Positions 6,929 to 14,111 of a stretch of 17,110 bases of DNA are shown here, in pieces. The stretch is from assembly GCA_036525975.1 (NCBI GenBank), contig DATCZK010000154.1, positions 1 to 17,110 on the forward strand. Direction: 5' to 3'. The number at the start of each line of letters is the position of its first letter. The stretch's first letter is position 1. The notes under the pieces were generated by a model, which saw only the letters and a list, made by a program, of their open reading frames with translations, was not told the origin of the DNA and did not search any database. The DNA comes from Quisquiliibacterium sp036525975 (GTDB taxonomy: Bacteria; Pseudomonadota; Gammaproteobacteria; Burkholderiales; Burkholderiaceae_E). The translations under genes and the position numbers were made by a program.

Positions 6929-8274
6929 GCGCCAAGGTCTACATCCGCACCTTCGGCTGCCAGATGAACGAGTACGACTCGGCCAAGATGGCCGACGTGC
7001 TCGCCGCCGCCGAGGGCGCCACCGCCACCGACGACCCGCGCGAGGCCGACATCGTCGTGTTCAACACCTGTTCGGTGCGCGAGAAGGCGCAGGAGAAGGT
7101 GTTCTCCGACCTCGGGCGCGTGCGCAAGCTCAAGCTCGAGCGCCCCGGGATGGTGATCGCGGTGGGCGGCTGCGTCGCCAGCCAGGAGGGCGAGGCGATC
7201 GTCGCGCGCGCGCCCTACGTGGACGTGGTCTTCGGCCCACAGACGCTGCACCGGCTGCCCGAGCTGATCTCGGCGCGCAGGCGCACCGGTCGAGCGCAGG
7301 TGGACATCTCGTTCCCCGAGATCGAGAAGTTCGACCACCTGCCGCCGGCGCGCGTGGAGGGCGCGAGCGCATTCGTCTCGATCATGGAGGGCTGCAGCAA
7401 GTACTGCAGCTTCTGCGTCGTGCCCTACACGCGCGGCGAGGAAGTCTCGCGCCCGCTCGAGGACGTGCTGGTGGAGGTGGCCGGTCTCGCCGCGCAGGGC
7501 GTGCGCGAGGTCACGCTGCTGGGGCAGAACGTGAACGCGTACCGCGGCGCCACCGGCGAGACGCTCGCCGACGGCACCGGCGAGATCGCCGACTTCGCCA
7601 CGCTGCTCGAGTACGTTGCCGAGATCCCGGGCATCGAGCGCATCCGCTACACGACCTCGCACCCGAAGGAGTTCACGCAGCGCCTGGTCGACGCGCACGC
7701 CGCCATCGCGAAGCTCGCCGCGCACGTGCACCTGCCCGTGCAGTCGGGCTCCGACCGCGTGCTCGCGGCGATGAAGCGCGGCTACACGGTGCTGGAGTAC
7801 AAGTCGATCGTGCGCCGGCTGCGCGCCACCAACCCCGCGCTCAGCATCTCGTCGGACTTCATCGTGGGCTTCCCGGGCGAGACCGAGCAGGACTTCGAGC
7901 GCACGATGAAGCTGATCGACGAGGTGGCGTTCGACCACTCGTTCTCGTTCGTCTACAGCGCGCGGCCCGGCACCCCCGCGGCCGACCTGCCCGACGACAC
8001 CCCCCAGAGCGTGAAGCTGGCACGGCTGCAGCGCCTGCAGGCCGCGGTGGACGGGCACGCCCGCCGCATATCCGAGTCGATGGTGGGCAGCACGCAAACC
8101 GTTCTGGTGGAGGGCGCCTCGCGCAAGGACGCGGCCGAGCTCTCGGGGCGCACCGCCAACAACCGGGTCGTGAACTTCCAGGGCCCGCCAAGCCTGGTCG
8201 GGCAGATGGTCGGGGTGGTCGTGACCGGCGCGCTGCCGCATTCGCTGCGCGGGCGCATCCCCGCGAAGGGCTGA
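6925..8274 (+). CDS. miaB: tRNA-2-methylthio-N6-isopentenyladenosine37 synthase MiaB
   Basis: This radical-SAM methylthiotransferase adds a methylthio group to i6A37 in tRNAs that read UNN codons, which improves reading-frame maintenance. The 449-residue length is normal for the family. The N-terminal MTTase domain carries the three cysteines of the auxiliary iron-sulfur cluster: C12 (TFGCQMN), C49 (FNTCSVREKAQEKV) and C83 (GGCVASQ). The radical-SAM motif is GCSKYCSFC with C157, C161 and C164, followed by VPYTRGEE. The HLPVQSGSD segment lies near 270 and a TRAM RNA-binding domain occupies about the last 65 residues. The frame is open upstream, but the ATG at 6925 places the conserved KVYIRTFGCQMNEYDS start exactly where the family begins. 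It overlaps the preceding gene by four bases, and ybeZ follows after seven. Confidence 0.97.
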   Translation: MSAKVYIRTFGCQMNEYDSAKMADVLAAAEGATATDDPREADIVVFNTCSVREKAQEKVFSDLGRVRKLKLERPGMVIAVGGCVASQEGEAIVARAPYVDVVFGPQTLHRLPELISARRRTGRAQVDISFPEIEKFDHLPPARVEGASAFVSIMEGCSKYCSFCVVPYTRGEEVSRPLEDVLVEVAGLAAQGVREVTLLGQNVNAYRGATGETLADGTGEIADFATLLEYVAEIPGIERIRYTTSHPKEFTQRLVDAHAAIAKLAAHVHLPVQSGSDRVLAAMKRGYTVLEYKSIVRRLRATNPALSISSDFIVGFPGETEQDFERTMKLIDEVAFDHSFSFVYSARPGTPAADLPDDTPQSVKLARLQRLQAAVDGHARRISESMVGSTQTVLVEGASRKDAAELSGRTANNRVVNFQGPPSLVGQMVGVVVTGALPHSLRGRIPAKG

Positions 8275-8281
8275 GCCGGCG

Positions 8282-9268
8282 ATGGCCCGGGCCCTCGAGT
8301 TCCGCCCCGACCCGGTCGACAACGACCGGCTCGCCAACCTGTGCGGGGCGCTCGACGAGAACCTGCGCCAGCTCGAGGAAGCCTACGACGTGCGCATCGC
8401 CCGCCGCGGCGCGGTGTTCACCGTGGAGGGCGCGCCCAACGCCTCGCGCGAGGCGGTGGCGGCGCTGGAGCACTTCCACGGGCTCGCGACGAGCCCGCTC
8501 ACGCTCGACGACCTGCAGCTCGGCGTGGTGGAGCTGCGCGCAGCGCAGCGCGCGCCGGCCTCGGCGAGCGACGAGTCGCCGGTGCTGCACACGCGCCGCG
8601 CCGACCTGCAGGGCCGCACCCCCAACCAGCGCCAGTACCTGCGCAACATCCTCGGCCACGACATCAGCTTCGCGATCGGGCCGGCGGGCACCGGCAAGAC
8701 CTACCTCGCGGTGGCGTGCGCGGTCGACGCGCTCGAGCGCGACGCGGTCAAGCGCATCGTGCTCACGCGCCCGGCGGTGGAGGCGGGCGAGCGGCTGGGC
8801 TTCCTGCCCGGCGACCTGGCGCAGAAGGTCGACCCCTACCTGCGCCCGCTGTACGACGCGCTGTACGACCTGATGGGCTTCGAGCGCACCGCGAAGATGT
8901 TCGAGAAGCAGGCGATCGAGATCGCACCGCTCGCGTACATGCGCGGCCGCACGCTCAACCACTCTTTCATCATCCTCGACGAGGCGCAGAACACCACGCC
9001 CGAGCAGATGAAGATGTTCCTCACCCGCATGGGTTTCGGTTCGCGCGTTGTGATCACCGGCGACGTCACCCAGATCGACCTCCCGCGGGGCCAGAGATCG
9101 GGCCTGATCGACGCGCGCCGCATCCTCGGCAACGTGCGCGGCGTGGCGATCACCGAGTTCGACTCGTCCGACGTCGTGCGCCACCCGCTGGTCGCGCGCA
9201 TCGTCGACGCCTACGAGCGCGAACAGGAGTCGCGCGCTGGCGATGACGGCCCGGGCGCGCGCGGCTAG
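8282..9268 (+). CDS. ybeZ: PhoH-like ATPase YbeZ
   Basis: This is a cytoplasmic PhoH-family ATPase, 328 residues. Members of the ybeZ branch bind RNA, are reported to interact with YbeY and ribosomal protein S3, and are thought to help ribosome-linked RNA processing. An N-terminal domain of about 70 residues (RNA-binding in the family) precedes the ATPase core. Walker A is GPAGTGKT (133-140) and Walker B is ILDEAQN (231-237), followed by the sensor segment VVITGDVTQIDLPRG (256-270). It lies between miaB and ybeY, the usual arrangement in proteobacteria, and its 3' end overlaps the ybeY start by 26 bases, which suggests coupled translation. The extra acidic and glycine-rich residues at the C-terminus fall in this overlap. 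Confidence 0.95.
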   Translation: MARALEFRPDPVDNDRLANLCGALDENLRQLEEAYDVRIARRGAVFTVEGAPNASREAVAALEHFHGLATSPLTLDDLQLGVVELRAAQRAPASASDESPVLHTRRADLQGRTPNQRQYLRNILGHDISFAIGPAGTGKTYLAVACAVDALERDAVKRIVLTRPAVEAGERLGFLPGDLAQKVDPYLRPLYDALYDLMGFERTAKMFEKQAIEIAPLAYMRGRTLNHSFIILDEAQNTTPEQMKMFLTRMGFGSRVVITGDVTQIDLPRGQRSGLIDARRILGNVRGVAITEFDSSDVVRHPLVARIVDAYEREQESRAGDDGPGARG

Positions 9269-9722
9269 CCCGCGACTCTCGCTGTCGATCCAGTCGGGCG
9301 ACGGCGCGCCGGCCTGGCCGGTGCACCGCTCGCGCCTGCGCCGCTGGGTGGCCGCCGCGCTGCGAGCCGACGCGCGCATCGCGCTGCGCCTGGTGGGCGC
9401 GCGCGAAGGCCGCGAGCTCAACCGCGCGTTTCGCGGCCGCGACTACGCGACCAACGTGCTCACCTTCGTCTACGACCGGCCGCCGGCGCCGCGCGCAGGC
9501 GGCGCGGGCGCCGTCGCCGACGTCGTCGTCTGCCTGCCGGTGGCGGCGCGCGAGGCGCGCGCGCAGCGCAAGCCGCTCGAGCACCACATCGCGCACCTGG
9601 TCGTGCACGGCGTGCTGCACGCGCAGGGCTTCGACCACGAATCCGATTCCGACGCGCGCGCGATGGAGCAGCGCGAGCGCGAGGTGCTCGCGCGCTTTCG
9701 CGTGCCCGACCCCTACCGCTAG
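9243..9722 (+). CDS. ybeY: Endoribonuclease YbeY (rRNA maturation factor)
   Basis: This is a zinc-dependent single-strand endoribonuclease needed for 16S rRNA 3'-end maturation and ribosome quality control. The metal-binding motif is complete: HGVLHAQGFDH with H122, H126 and H132. The upstream RGRDYATNVLTFVYD segment (about 65-78) is the family's second conserved block. The 159-residue length is normal. The ATG at 9243 lies inside ybeZ and puts LSLSIQSGD near the N-terminus, as in homologues. In many proteobacteria ybeX/corC and lnt come next; here the operon stops and the next gene is on the opposite strand. Confidence 0.96.
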   Translation: MTARARAASPRLSLSIQSGDGAPAWPVHRSRLRRWVAAALRADARIALRLVGAREGRELNRAFRGRDYATNVLTFVYDRPPAPRAGGAGAVADVVVCLPVAAREARAQRKPLEHHIAHLVVHGVLHAQGFDHESDSDARAMEQREREVLARFRVPDPYR

Positions 9723-9753
9723 CGCGGCCCGAGCACCGGGGGCGCCGCGGGAA

Positions 9754-9768
9754 CGCGCCGGCGGCGCG
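9754..9768. terminator. GC hairpin between convergent ybeY and the LysR gene
   Basis: A six-base-pair stem (9754-9759 with 9763-9768) with a three-base loop sits in the 61-base gap between two convergent genes. There is no T run on either side, so this is only a possible transcript-end structure. In such GC-rich DNA a stem of this size can arise by chance. Confidence 0.25.
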
Positions 9769-9783
9769 CAACCCGCCGCGGGC

Positions 9784-10689
9784 TCAGGCCATGCAGTGGC
9801 GCATGAAGTCTTCGGTGAGCCGGCCCAGGCGCCGGTCGCGCCGCACCGCGATCGCCAGGCGGCGCTGCGCGCGCGGCAGGCGGGTGCGCACCTCCACGAG
9901 CGACCCCTGCTCGAGCTCGGCCGCGACGGCGTGACGCGACACGCACGCCAGCCCGGCGCCCGCCGCCGCGAGGCGCTTGATCGCCTCGGAACTGCCGAGC
10001 TCGTAATCGACCCGCAGCACGCCCAGGTGCTCGAGCAGCCACGCGTCGGCGGCCTGGCGCGTGCCCGAGGCCGGCTCGCGCAGGATCCAGGCGGCGTCGG
10101 CCAGCTGCTGGCTCGTTGCCACCCGCCCCGCGAGCGCGTGCCGGGGCGACGCGACGATCACCAGCTCGTCGACGAGCCAGCGCTGCAGCCGGACCTGCGG
10201 GTGCGTCTGCGGCCCTTCGATAAACCCCATGTCCACGTCCATGTCGACCACCGACTGGATCACCTCGCTGGTGTTGCCGATGGTCAGCCGCACGGTGCTC
10301 TGCGGGTGCTCGAGCCGCCAGCGCGCGATGCGCTCGGGCAGCAGGTACTCGCCGATCGTCAGGCTGGCCGCCACGCGCAGCGGCTGGCGGCGCTCGGCCA
10401 CCAGCATGCCCTGCAGTTCGGCCGCGTGATCGAGCAGCGCGATCGCGCCGGGCAGCAACACGCGCCCGTTCTCGTTGAGCACCAGCCGCCGGCCCACGCG
10501 GTCGAACAGCGGCGCCTCGAGCGCGGCCTCGAGATCGGCGAGCGCGGCGCTCGCCGCCGACTGCGAGCGCGCCACGCGCTCGGCGGCGGCGCGCGTGGAG
10601 CCCGCGCGCGCGGTCGCGACGAAGACCTCGAGCTGGCGCAGGTTCAGGCGCAGTCGCGGATCCGCATTCTTACCTGTTTTCCCGGTCAT
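9784..10689 (-). CDS. LysR-family transcriptional regulator, divergent from sat
   Basis: This is a LysR-type regulator with an N-terminal winged helix-turn-helix (LNLRQLEVFVATARAGSTRA onward, about 15-75) and a C-terminal type-2 periplasmic-binding-like effector domain. The domain begins near LRVAASLTIGEYLLPERIARW, a pattern shared with the CysB/CbbR/YeiE-like branch. The length is 301 residues from the ATG at 10689. A GTG start at 10716 would add nine residues; I prefer the ATG because LysR proteins usually begin a few residues before the helix-turn-helix. Neither start has a clear ribosome binding site. It is transcribed away from sat and shares a 171-base control region with it, the usual LysR arrangement with a target operon. 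I infer that it controls sat and perhaps apr. The effector is not visible from sequence. Confidence 0.93.
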   Translation of the reverse strand: MTGKTGKNADPRLRLNLRQLEVFVATARAGSTRAAAERVARSQSAASAALADLEAALEAPLFDRVGRRLVLNENGRVLLPGAIALLDHAAELQGMLVAERRQPLRVAASLTIGEYLLPERIARWRLEHPQSTVRLTIGNTSEVIQSVVDMDVDMGFIEGPQTHPQVRLQRWLVDELVIVASPRHALAGRVATSQQLADAAWILREPASGTRQAADAWLLEHLGVLRVDYELGSSEAIKRLAAAGAGLACVSRHAVAAELEQGSLVEVRTRLPRAQRRLAIAVRRDRRLGRLTEDFMRHCMA

Positions 10690-10791
10690 TTCCGCGCGAT
10701 TATCGTCTGCAGGCACTCAGGCGCGCAACCCCGGCCCCGACCGGCGCCGGGCGGCGGCGCGCGCGGCGCCGTCACGATCGTTGACCCGGTT

Positions 10792-10812
10792 TTCCGGTCG
10801 CACTGACCGGAA
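10792..10812. promoter_or_regulatory. Inverted-repeat operator candidate between the LysR gene and sat
   Basis: Arms TTCCGGTC (10792-10799) and GACCGGAA (10805-10812) are perfect reverse complements around the 5-bp spacer GCACT. A further half-site, GACCCGG, at 10783-10789 lies exactly 22 bases before the GACCGG at 10805, so the two are on the same DNA face. TTGACC at 10781-10786 overlaps this cluster. The place and layout fit a LysR recognition plus activation site, although the repeat does not follow the strict T-N11-A rule. Confidence 0.6.
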
Positions 10813-10860
10813 TTCCCCGCTTTTCGCCGTCAGCGCGCGCAACGTACCATCGTCGGTTCC

Positions 10861-12057
10861 ATGAGCACACTCGTCCCCCCCCACGGCAGCGCGGAACTCA
10901 AGCCGCTGCTCCTCCAGGCCGACGCACTCGAGCGCGAGCGCAAGCGCGCCGAGACCTTGCCGCGCGTGCCGGTGAGCTCGCGCGAGCGCGGCGACATCGT
11001 CATGCTCGGCATCGGCGGCTTCACGCCGCTCGACGGGTTCATGTCGCAGGCCGACTGGCGCGGCGTGTGCGACGGCATGCGCACCGCGAGCGGCCTGTTC
11101 TGGCCGATCCCGATCACGCTCTCGGCCGCGAGCGCCACGGCCGACGCGATCGCCACGGGCGACGACGTGGCGCTGGTGGACTCCGAGAGCGGCGAGACGC
11201 TGGCCACGATGCGCGTGACCGAGAAGTACGGCATCGACAAGGCGCACGAGTGCGCGCGCGTGTTCGGCACGACCGACACCGCCCACCCCGGCGTGAAGAT
11301 GGTGATGGACCAGCCGGACGTGAACCTGGCGGGCCCGATCCGCGTGCTCTCGCTCGCCGGCTTCCCGGAGAAGTACGGCGACCTGTTCATGACGCCGGCG
11401 CAGACCCGGGCGCTGTTCACCACGCTGGGCTGGTCGCGCATCGCGGCCTTCCAGACGCGCAACCCGATGCACCGCTCGCACGAGTACCTCGCCAAGGTGG
11501 CGATCGAGGTGTGCGACGGCGTGCTCGTGCACTCGCTGCTCGGCGCGCTCAAGCCGGGAGACATCCCGGCCGAGGTGCGCACCCGGGCGATCTCCGCGCT
11601 CGCGAAGGGCTACTTCGTGCCCTCCACCATCGTGCAGGCCGGCTACCCGCTCGACATGCGCTACGCCGGCCCGCGCGAGGCGCTGCTGCACGCGGTGTTT
11701 CGCCAGAACTACGGCTGCTCGCACCAGATCGTGGGGCGCGACCACGCCGGCGTGGGCAAGTACTACGGCCCCTTCGACGCGCACCACATCTTCGACGAGA
11801 TCCCCGAGGGCGCGCTGCACACCCGCGCGCTCAAGATCGACGTTTCGTTCTGGTGCTACAAGTGCGGCGGCATGGCCTCGGGGCGCACCTGCCCGCACGA
11901 CGACGCCGATCGCCTGCAGGTCAGCGGAACGCAGCTTCGCAAGTCGCTCTCGGAAGGCGGAGACGTGCCGCCCGAGTTCAGCCGGCCCGAGGTGCTCGAG
12001 ATCCTTCGCGCCTACTACGCGGAGCTGGACGCGGCACCGGGCCAGGCGCGGGCGTGA
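10861..12057 (+). CDS. sat: Sulfate adenylyltransferase (ATP sulfurylase), dissimilatory type
   Basis: Sat joins sulfate and ATP to APS plus pyrophosphate. In sulfur oxidisers it runs in reverse, making ATP from APS. This is the homo-oligomeric Sat type (398 residues), unrelated to the assimilatory CysDN pair. Visible motifs are the nucleotide-binding QTRNPMHRSHE (198-208), GRDHAGVG (292-299) and a zinc-type cluster C332-x2-C335 with C344 and H346, known from bacterial and archaeal Sat proteins. There is no APS kinase domain, as expected for a dissimilatory enzyme. It is the first gene of the sulfur cluster and diverges from the LysR gene. The ATG at 10861 has no clear ribosome binding site. 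Its stop overlaps the start of the next gene (GTGA), so the two are likely translated together. Confidence 0.97.
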   Translation: MSTLVPPHGSAELKPLLLQADALERERKRAETLPRVPVSSRERGDIVMLGIGGFTPLDGFMSQADWRGVCDGMRTASGLFWPIPITLSAASATADAIATGDDVALVDSESGETLATMRVTEKYGIDKAHECARVFGTTDTAHPGVKMVMDQPDVNLAGPIRVLSLAGFPEKYGDLFMTPAQTRALFTTLGWSRIAAFQTRNPMHRSHEYLAKVAIEVCDGVLVHSLLGALKPGDIPAEVRTRAISALAKGYFVPSTIVQAGYPLDMRYAGPREALLHAVFRQNYGCSHQIVGRDHAGVGKYYGPFDAHHIFDEIPEGALHTRALKIDVSFWCYKCGGMASGRTCPHDDADRLQVSGTQLRKSLSEGGDVPPEFSRPEVLEILRAYYAELDAAPGQARA

Positions 12058-12578
12058 AGATCTGCGTCGTGTCCGACAGCCACGATCGCCGCGACGGACT
12101 CGAGTTCGCCGTGCGCGAAGCCAAGGCCAGGGGCGCGCAGGCGGTCATCCACTGCGGCGACCTGATCGGCGCGCAGACGCTCAAGCCGGCGCTGGACGTG
12201 GGGCTGCCGGTGCACCTGGTGCACGGCAACAACGTGGGCGACACGCAGGCGCTGCACAGGCTCGTGCAAAAGCGCAACGGCATGCTCACCTATCACGGCG
12301 GCGACGCGCGCATCGAGCTCGGCGGGCGGCGCGTGTTCGTCGTGCACTACGACGACTACGGCTACGCGATGGCGTGCACCGGCGACTGGGAACTCGTTTG
12401 CTGCGGTCACTCGCACCGCGCCGAGGTGCGCCAGGTCACGAGCGTGAAGGGCAACGCCACCTGGCTCGTGAACCCGGGAACCGTTTCGGGCCTGGCCGCG
12501 CCGCCGACCTGGGTGCTGGGCGACCTTGCGACGATGCAGTTCGAGGTCTTCGAGCTCAACGGGCACGGGCCGCATTGA
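12054..12578 (+). CDS. YfcE/MJ0936-type metallophosphoesterase coupled to sat
   Basis: This is a small single-domain calcineurin-like phosphoesterase, 174 residues. The metal ligands are all visible: D8 and H10 (SDSHD), D36 (HCGDLIG), N59 (HGNNVGD), H98 (VVHYDD), and H119/H121 (CGHSHR). Family members cleave phosphodiester or phosphomonoester bonds with Mn or Ni ions, but the physiological substrate of most is unknown. The start is GTG at 12054, inside the sat stop codon; a longer open frame upstream is only a shadow of sat. A terminator-like hairpin follows 38 bases after its stop. Its tight link to sat suggests a job connected with APS or adenylate metabolism, which is inference only. Cytoplasmic: no signal peptide or membrane segment. 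Confidence 0.9.
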   Translation: MKICVVSDSHDRRDGLEFAVREAKARGAQAVIHCGDLIGAQTLKPALDVGLPVHLVHGNNVGDTQALHRLVQKRNGMLTYHGGDARIELGGRRVFVVHYDDYGYAMACTGDWELVCCGHSHRAEVRQVTSVKGNATWLVNPGTVSGLAAPPTWVLGDLATMQFEVFELNGHGPH

Positions 12579-12604
12579 TCGGGCGCGCGCGCGCATGGCA
12601 TAGT
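12575..12604 (+). promoter_or_regulatory. Candidate promoter of the aprMBA operon
   Basis: TTGATC (12575-12580) and an extended -10, TGG-CATAGT (12596-12604), are 18 bases apart. Each hexamer matches four of six consensus bases and the TG extension is present. Transcription would start near 12611, just ahead of the hairpin at 12617-12640, so the hairpin could sit at the 5' end of the aprM leader. The match is modest. Confidence 0.35.
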
Positions 12605-12616
12605 TCCACCAACGCG

Positions 12617-12640
12617 ACCGGGGCACCGGGCCCCGGTTTT
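12617..12640 (+). terminator. Intrinsic terminator or attenuator between the phosphoesterase and aprM
   Basis: An 8-bp perfect stem (ACCGGGGC 12617-12624 with GCCCCGGT 12630-12637) has a five-base loop and runs into TTTT (12637-12640). It either ends the sat-phosphoesterase transcript or acts as an attenuator in the aprM leader. The right arm can also pair perfectly with CCGGGGC at 12677-12683. Confidence 0.65.
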
Positions 12641-12664
12641 CCGCAGGGGCCGACGAGCCGGCTC

Positions 12665-12724
12665 TTCCGGCGCCCTCCGGGGCAGATGACGATGCATTTC
12701 CAGCGCCCCCTGCGGGCCAGATGA
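12665..12724 (+). repeat. Imperfect tandem direct repeat in the aprM leader
   Basis: Two similar blocks, 12665-12689 and 12698-12724, start 33 bases apart. Both read TTCC, then a GCGCCC-type GC block that can fold on itself, then AGATGA. The second ends 25 bases before the aprM start. CCGCAGGGG (12641-12649) is also the perfect reverse complement of CCCCTGCGG (12707-12715), so the leader can fold in more than one way. Confidence 0.5.
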
Positions 12725-12749
12725 AGAAACGACCGAGGAGATTCCCGCG

Positions 12750-13586
12750 ATGTTCGCCACCAATCCGTTTGCCGCACTGACCAGCGTGATGCCCGCGAGC
12801 GTCATGCAGACCTATGTCGTCCTGATGGTGCTCGCGGTGATCGTCGGAACCGTGTACGACATGATCCACAAGGGCAGCGCGCAGTACTTCTTCGCCAACA
12901 TGCGCAACCGCAGCAAGGGCGCCCGCGCGCTCGGTGCGGGCGAGGTGACCTCGATCGCCGTCAAGACCGCGGTGGTGGACGTGCTCGCCTCCGGGGAGTT
13001 CTGCAACCCGCGCCGGCGCATCGCCCACCTGCTCACGATGTACGGCTTCGTGATCCACATGCTCACGACCGCCGTCATGGTGTTCGGCTACCCCACGCCC
13101 GCAACGCCCGCCCCCGGCATCGTGCCGGCGCTGTGGTGGATCGGCGGGCTGATGGTCTGCGGGGGCGGCTACTGGTTCTGGTTCGCGATCCGGGTCGACG
13201 TCGCCGCCGAGGGGCGCTCGCCGCTGCGCCTGATGCGGGCCGACCTGTTCATCCTCTCGCTGCTCGCGAGCGTGACGCTGGGCCTGCTGTGGGCGCTCAC
13301 CCAGGCCTCCGGAAGCCCGGGCGCGATGGTGATGTTCGCGCTGTACATCATCGCCACGACGGTGCTGTTCGGCTCGGTGGCCTGGTCGAAGTTCGCGCAC
13401 ATGTTCTTCAAGCCCGCGGCGGCCTTCGAAAAGAGGATGACGCAGGCCGACGGCACGGCCGAGAACCTGCCCACGCAAACCCGCGACGACCCCGAGCAGC
13501 GCGCGCGGCACTCGATGGAGCTGCTGCGCGACGCGCCGATGGACATGGGGCTCGGCATCAAGCGCGAAGCGCCCCGCCACTACTGA
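12750..13586 (+). CDS. aprM: AprM, membrane protein linked to APS reductase
   Basis: AprM is the predicted membrane partner of AprBA in many sulfur oxidisers. It is thought to accept the electrons from sulfite oxidation in place of, or beside, QmoABC. The 278-residue protein has about five hydrophobic segments, near 17-36, 92-112, 124-147, 165-185 and 192-213, and a polar C-terminal tail of about 60 residues. Histidines that could ligate heme b lie in or next to helices: H93 and H103 (RIAHLLTMYGFVIHM) and H217 (KFAHMFFKP). The identification rests on this topology together with its place directly before aprB and aprA. A strong ribosome binding site, GAGGAG (12735-12740), precedes the ATG by nine bases. 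The hairpin upstream suggests that aprMBA can be transcribed separately from sat. Confidence 0.88.
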   Translation: MFATNPFAALTSVMPASVMQTYVVLMVLAVIVGTVYDMIHKGSAQYFFANMRNRSKGARALGAGEVTSIAVKTAVVDVLASGEFCNPRRRIAHLLTMYGFVIHMLTTAVMVFGYPTPATPAPGIVPALWWIGGLMVCGGGYWFWFAIRVDVAAEGRSPLRLMRADLFILSLLASVTLGLLWALTQASGSPGAMVMFALYIIATTVLFGSVAWSKFAHMFFKPAAAFEKRMTQADGTAENLPTQTRDDPEQRARHSMELLRDAPMDMGLGIKREAPRHY

Positions 13587-13631
13587 GACTCAGCCAGCAC
13601 AATCTTCAGGATCGGATAAGGAGCCCGAACA

Positions 13632-14111
13632 ATGCCTACCTTCGTCTACATGACGAGGTGCGACGGATGCGGACACTGCGTCGACATCTGTCCATCGGAC
13701 ATCATGCACATCGACAAGACGTATCGTCGCGCCTACAACATCGAGCCGAACATGTGCTGGGAGTGCTACTCCTGCGTGAAGGCCTGCCCGCAGCACGCGA
13801 TCGACGTGCGCGGCTACGCCGACTTCGCGCCGCTCGGGCACAGCGTTCGCGTGCACCGCGACGAGCAGAAGGGCACGATCGCGTGGCGGATCAAGTTCCG
13901 CAACGGCACGGAGAAGAACTTCCTGTCTCCGATCACGACCAAGCCCTGGGGAACGGCGATCCCCAAACTCGCCGAAGTGCCCGAACCCAGCAAGGAAATG
14001 CGCGACGGCGAGCTGCTCTACAGCGAGCCGAAGTTCATCCGCATGGACGACGGCGATCTGCATACGCTTGCAGCCGCGGGTCTCAAGATGAAGAAAGGCG
14101 TGTACTACTAA
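13632..14111 (+). CDS. aprB: Adenylylsulfate reductase, beta subunit
   Basis: AprB is the iron-sulfur electron-transfer subunit of the cytoplasmic AprBA heterodimer. It carries electrons between the FAD of AprA and the membrane partner. Two [4Fe-4S] motifs are complete: C10, C13, C16, C20 (CDGCGHCVDICP) and C42, C45, C48, C52 (CWECYSCVKACP). The remaining hundred or so residues form the beta-sheet and the long tail that wraps around AprA, ending LKMKKGVYY. At 159 residues it is of normal length. A clear ribosome binding site, AAGGAG (13618-13623), lies eight bases before the ATG. The stop TAA shares its last base with the aprA ATG (TAATG), so the subunits should be made in equal amounts. Confidence 0.97.
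   Translation: MPTFVYMTRCDGCGHCVDICPSDIMHIDKTYRRAYNIEPNMCWECYSCVKACPQHAIDVRGYADFAPLGHSVRVHRDEQKGTIAWRIKFRNGTEKNFLSPITTKPWGTAIPKLAEVPEPSKEMRDGELLYSEPKFIRMDDGDLHTLAAAGLKMKKGVYY

Noticed and set aside
6820..9421. Long - strand open frames antisense to miaB and ybeZ
   Set aside because: No family motifs, biased composition, and they overlap complete conserved genes on the + strand.
11067..12053. Upstream extension of the phosphoesterase frame through sat
   Set aside because: The extension is a frame-shifted copy of sat; the conserved MKICVVSDSHD start lies at the GTG at 12054.
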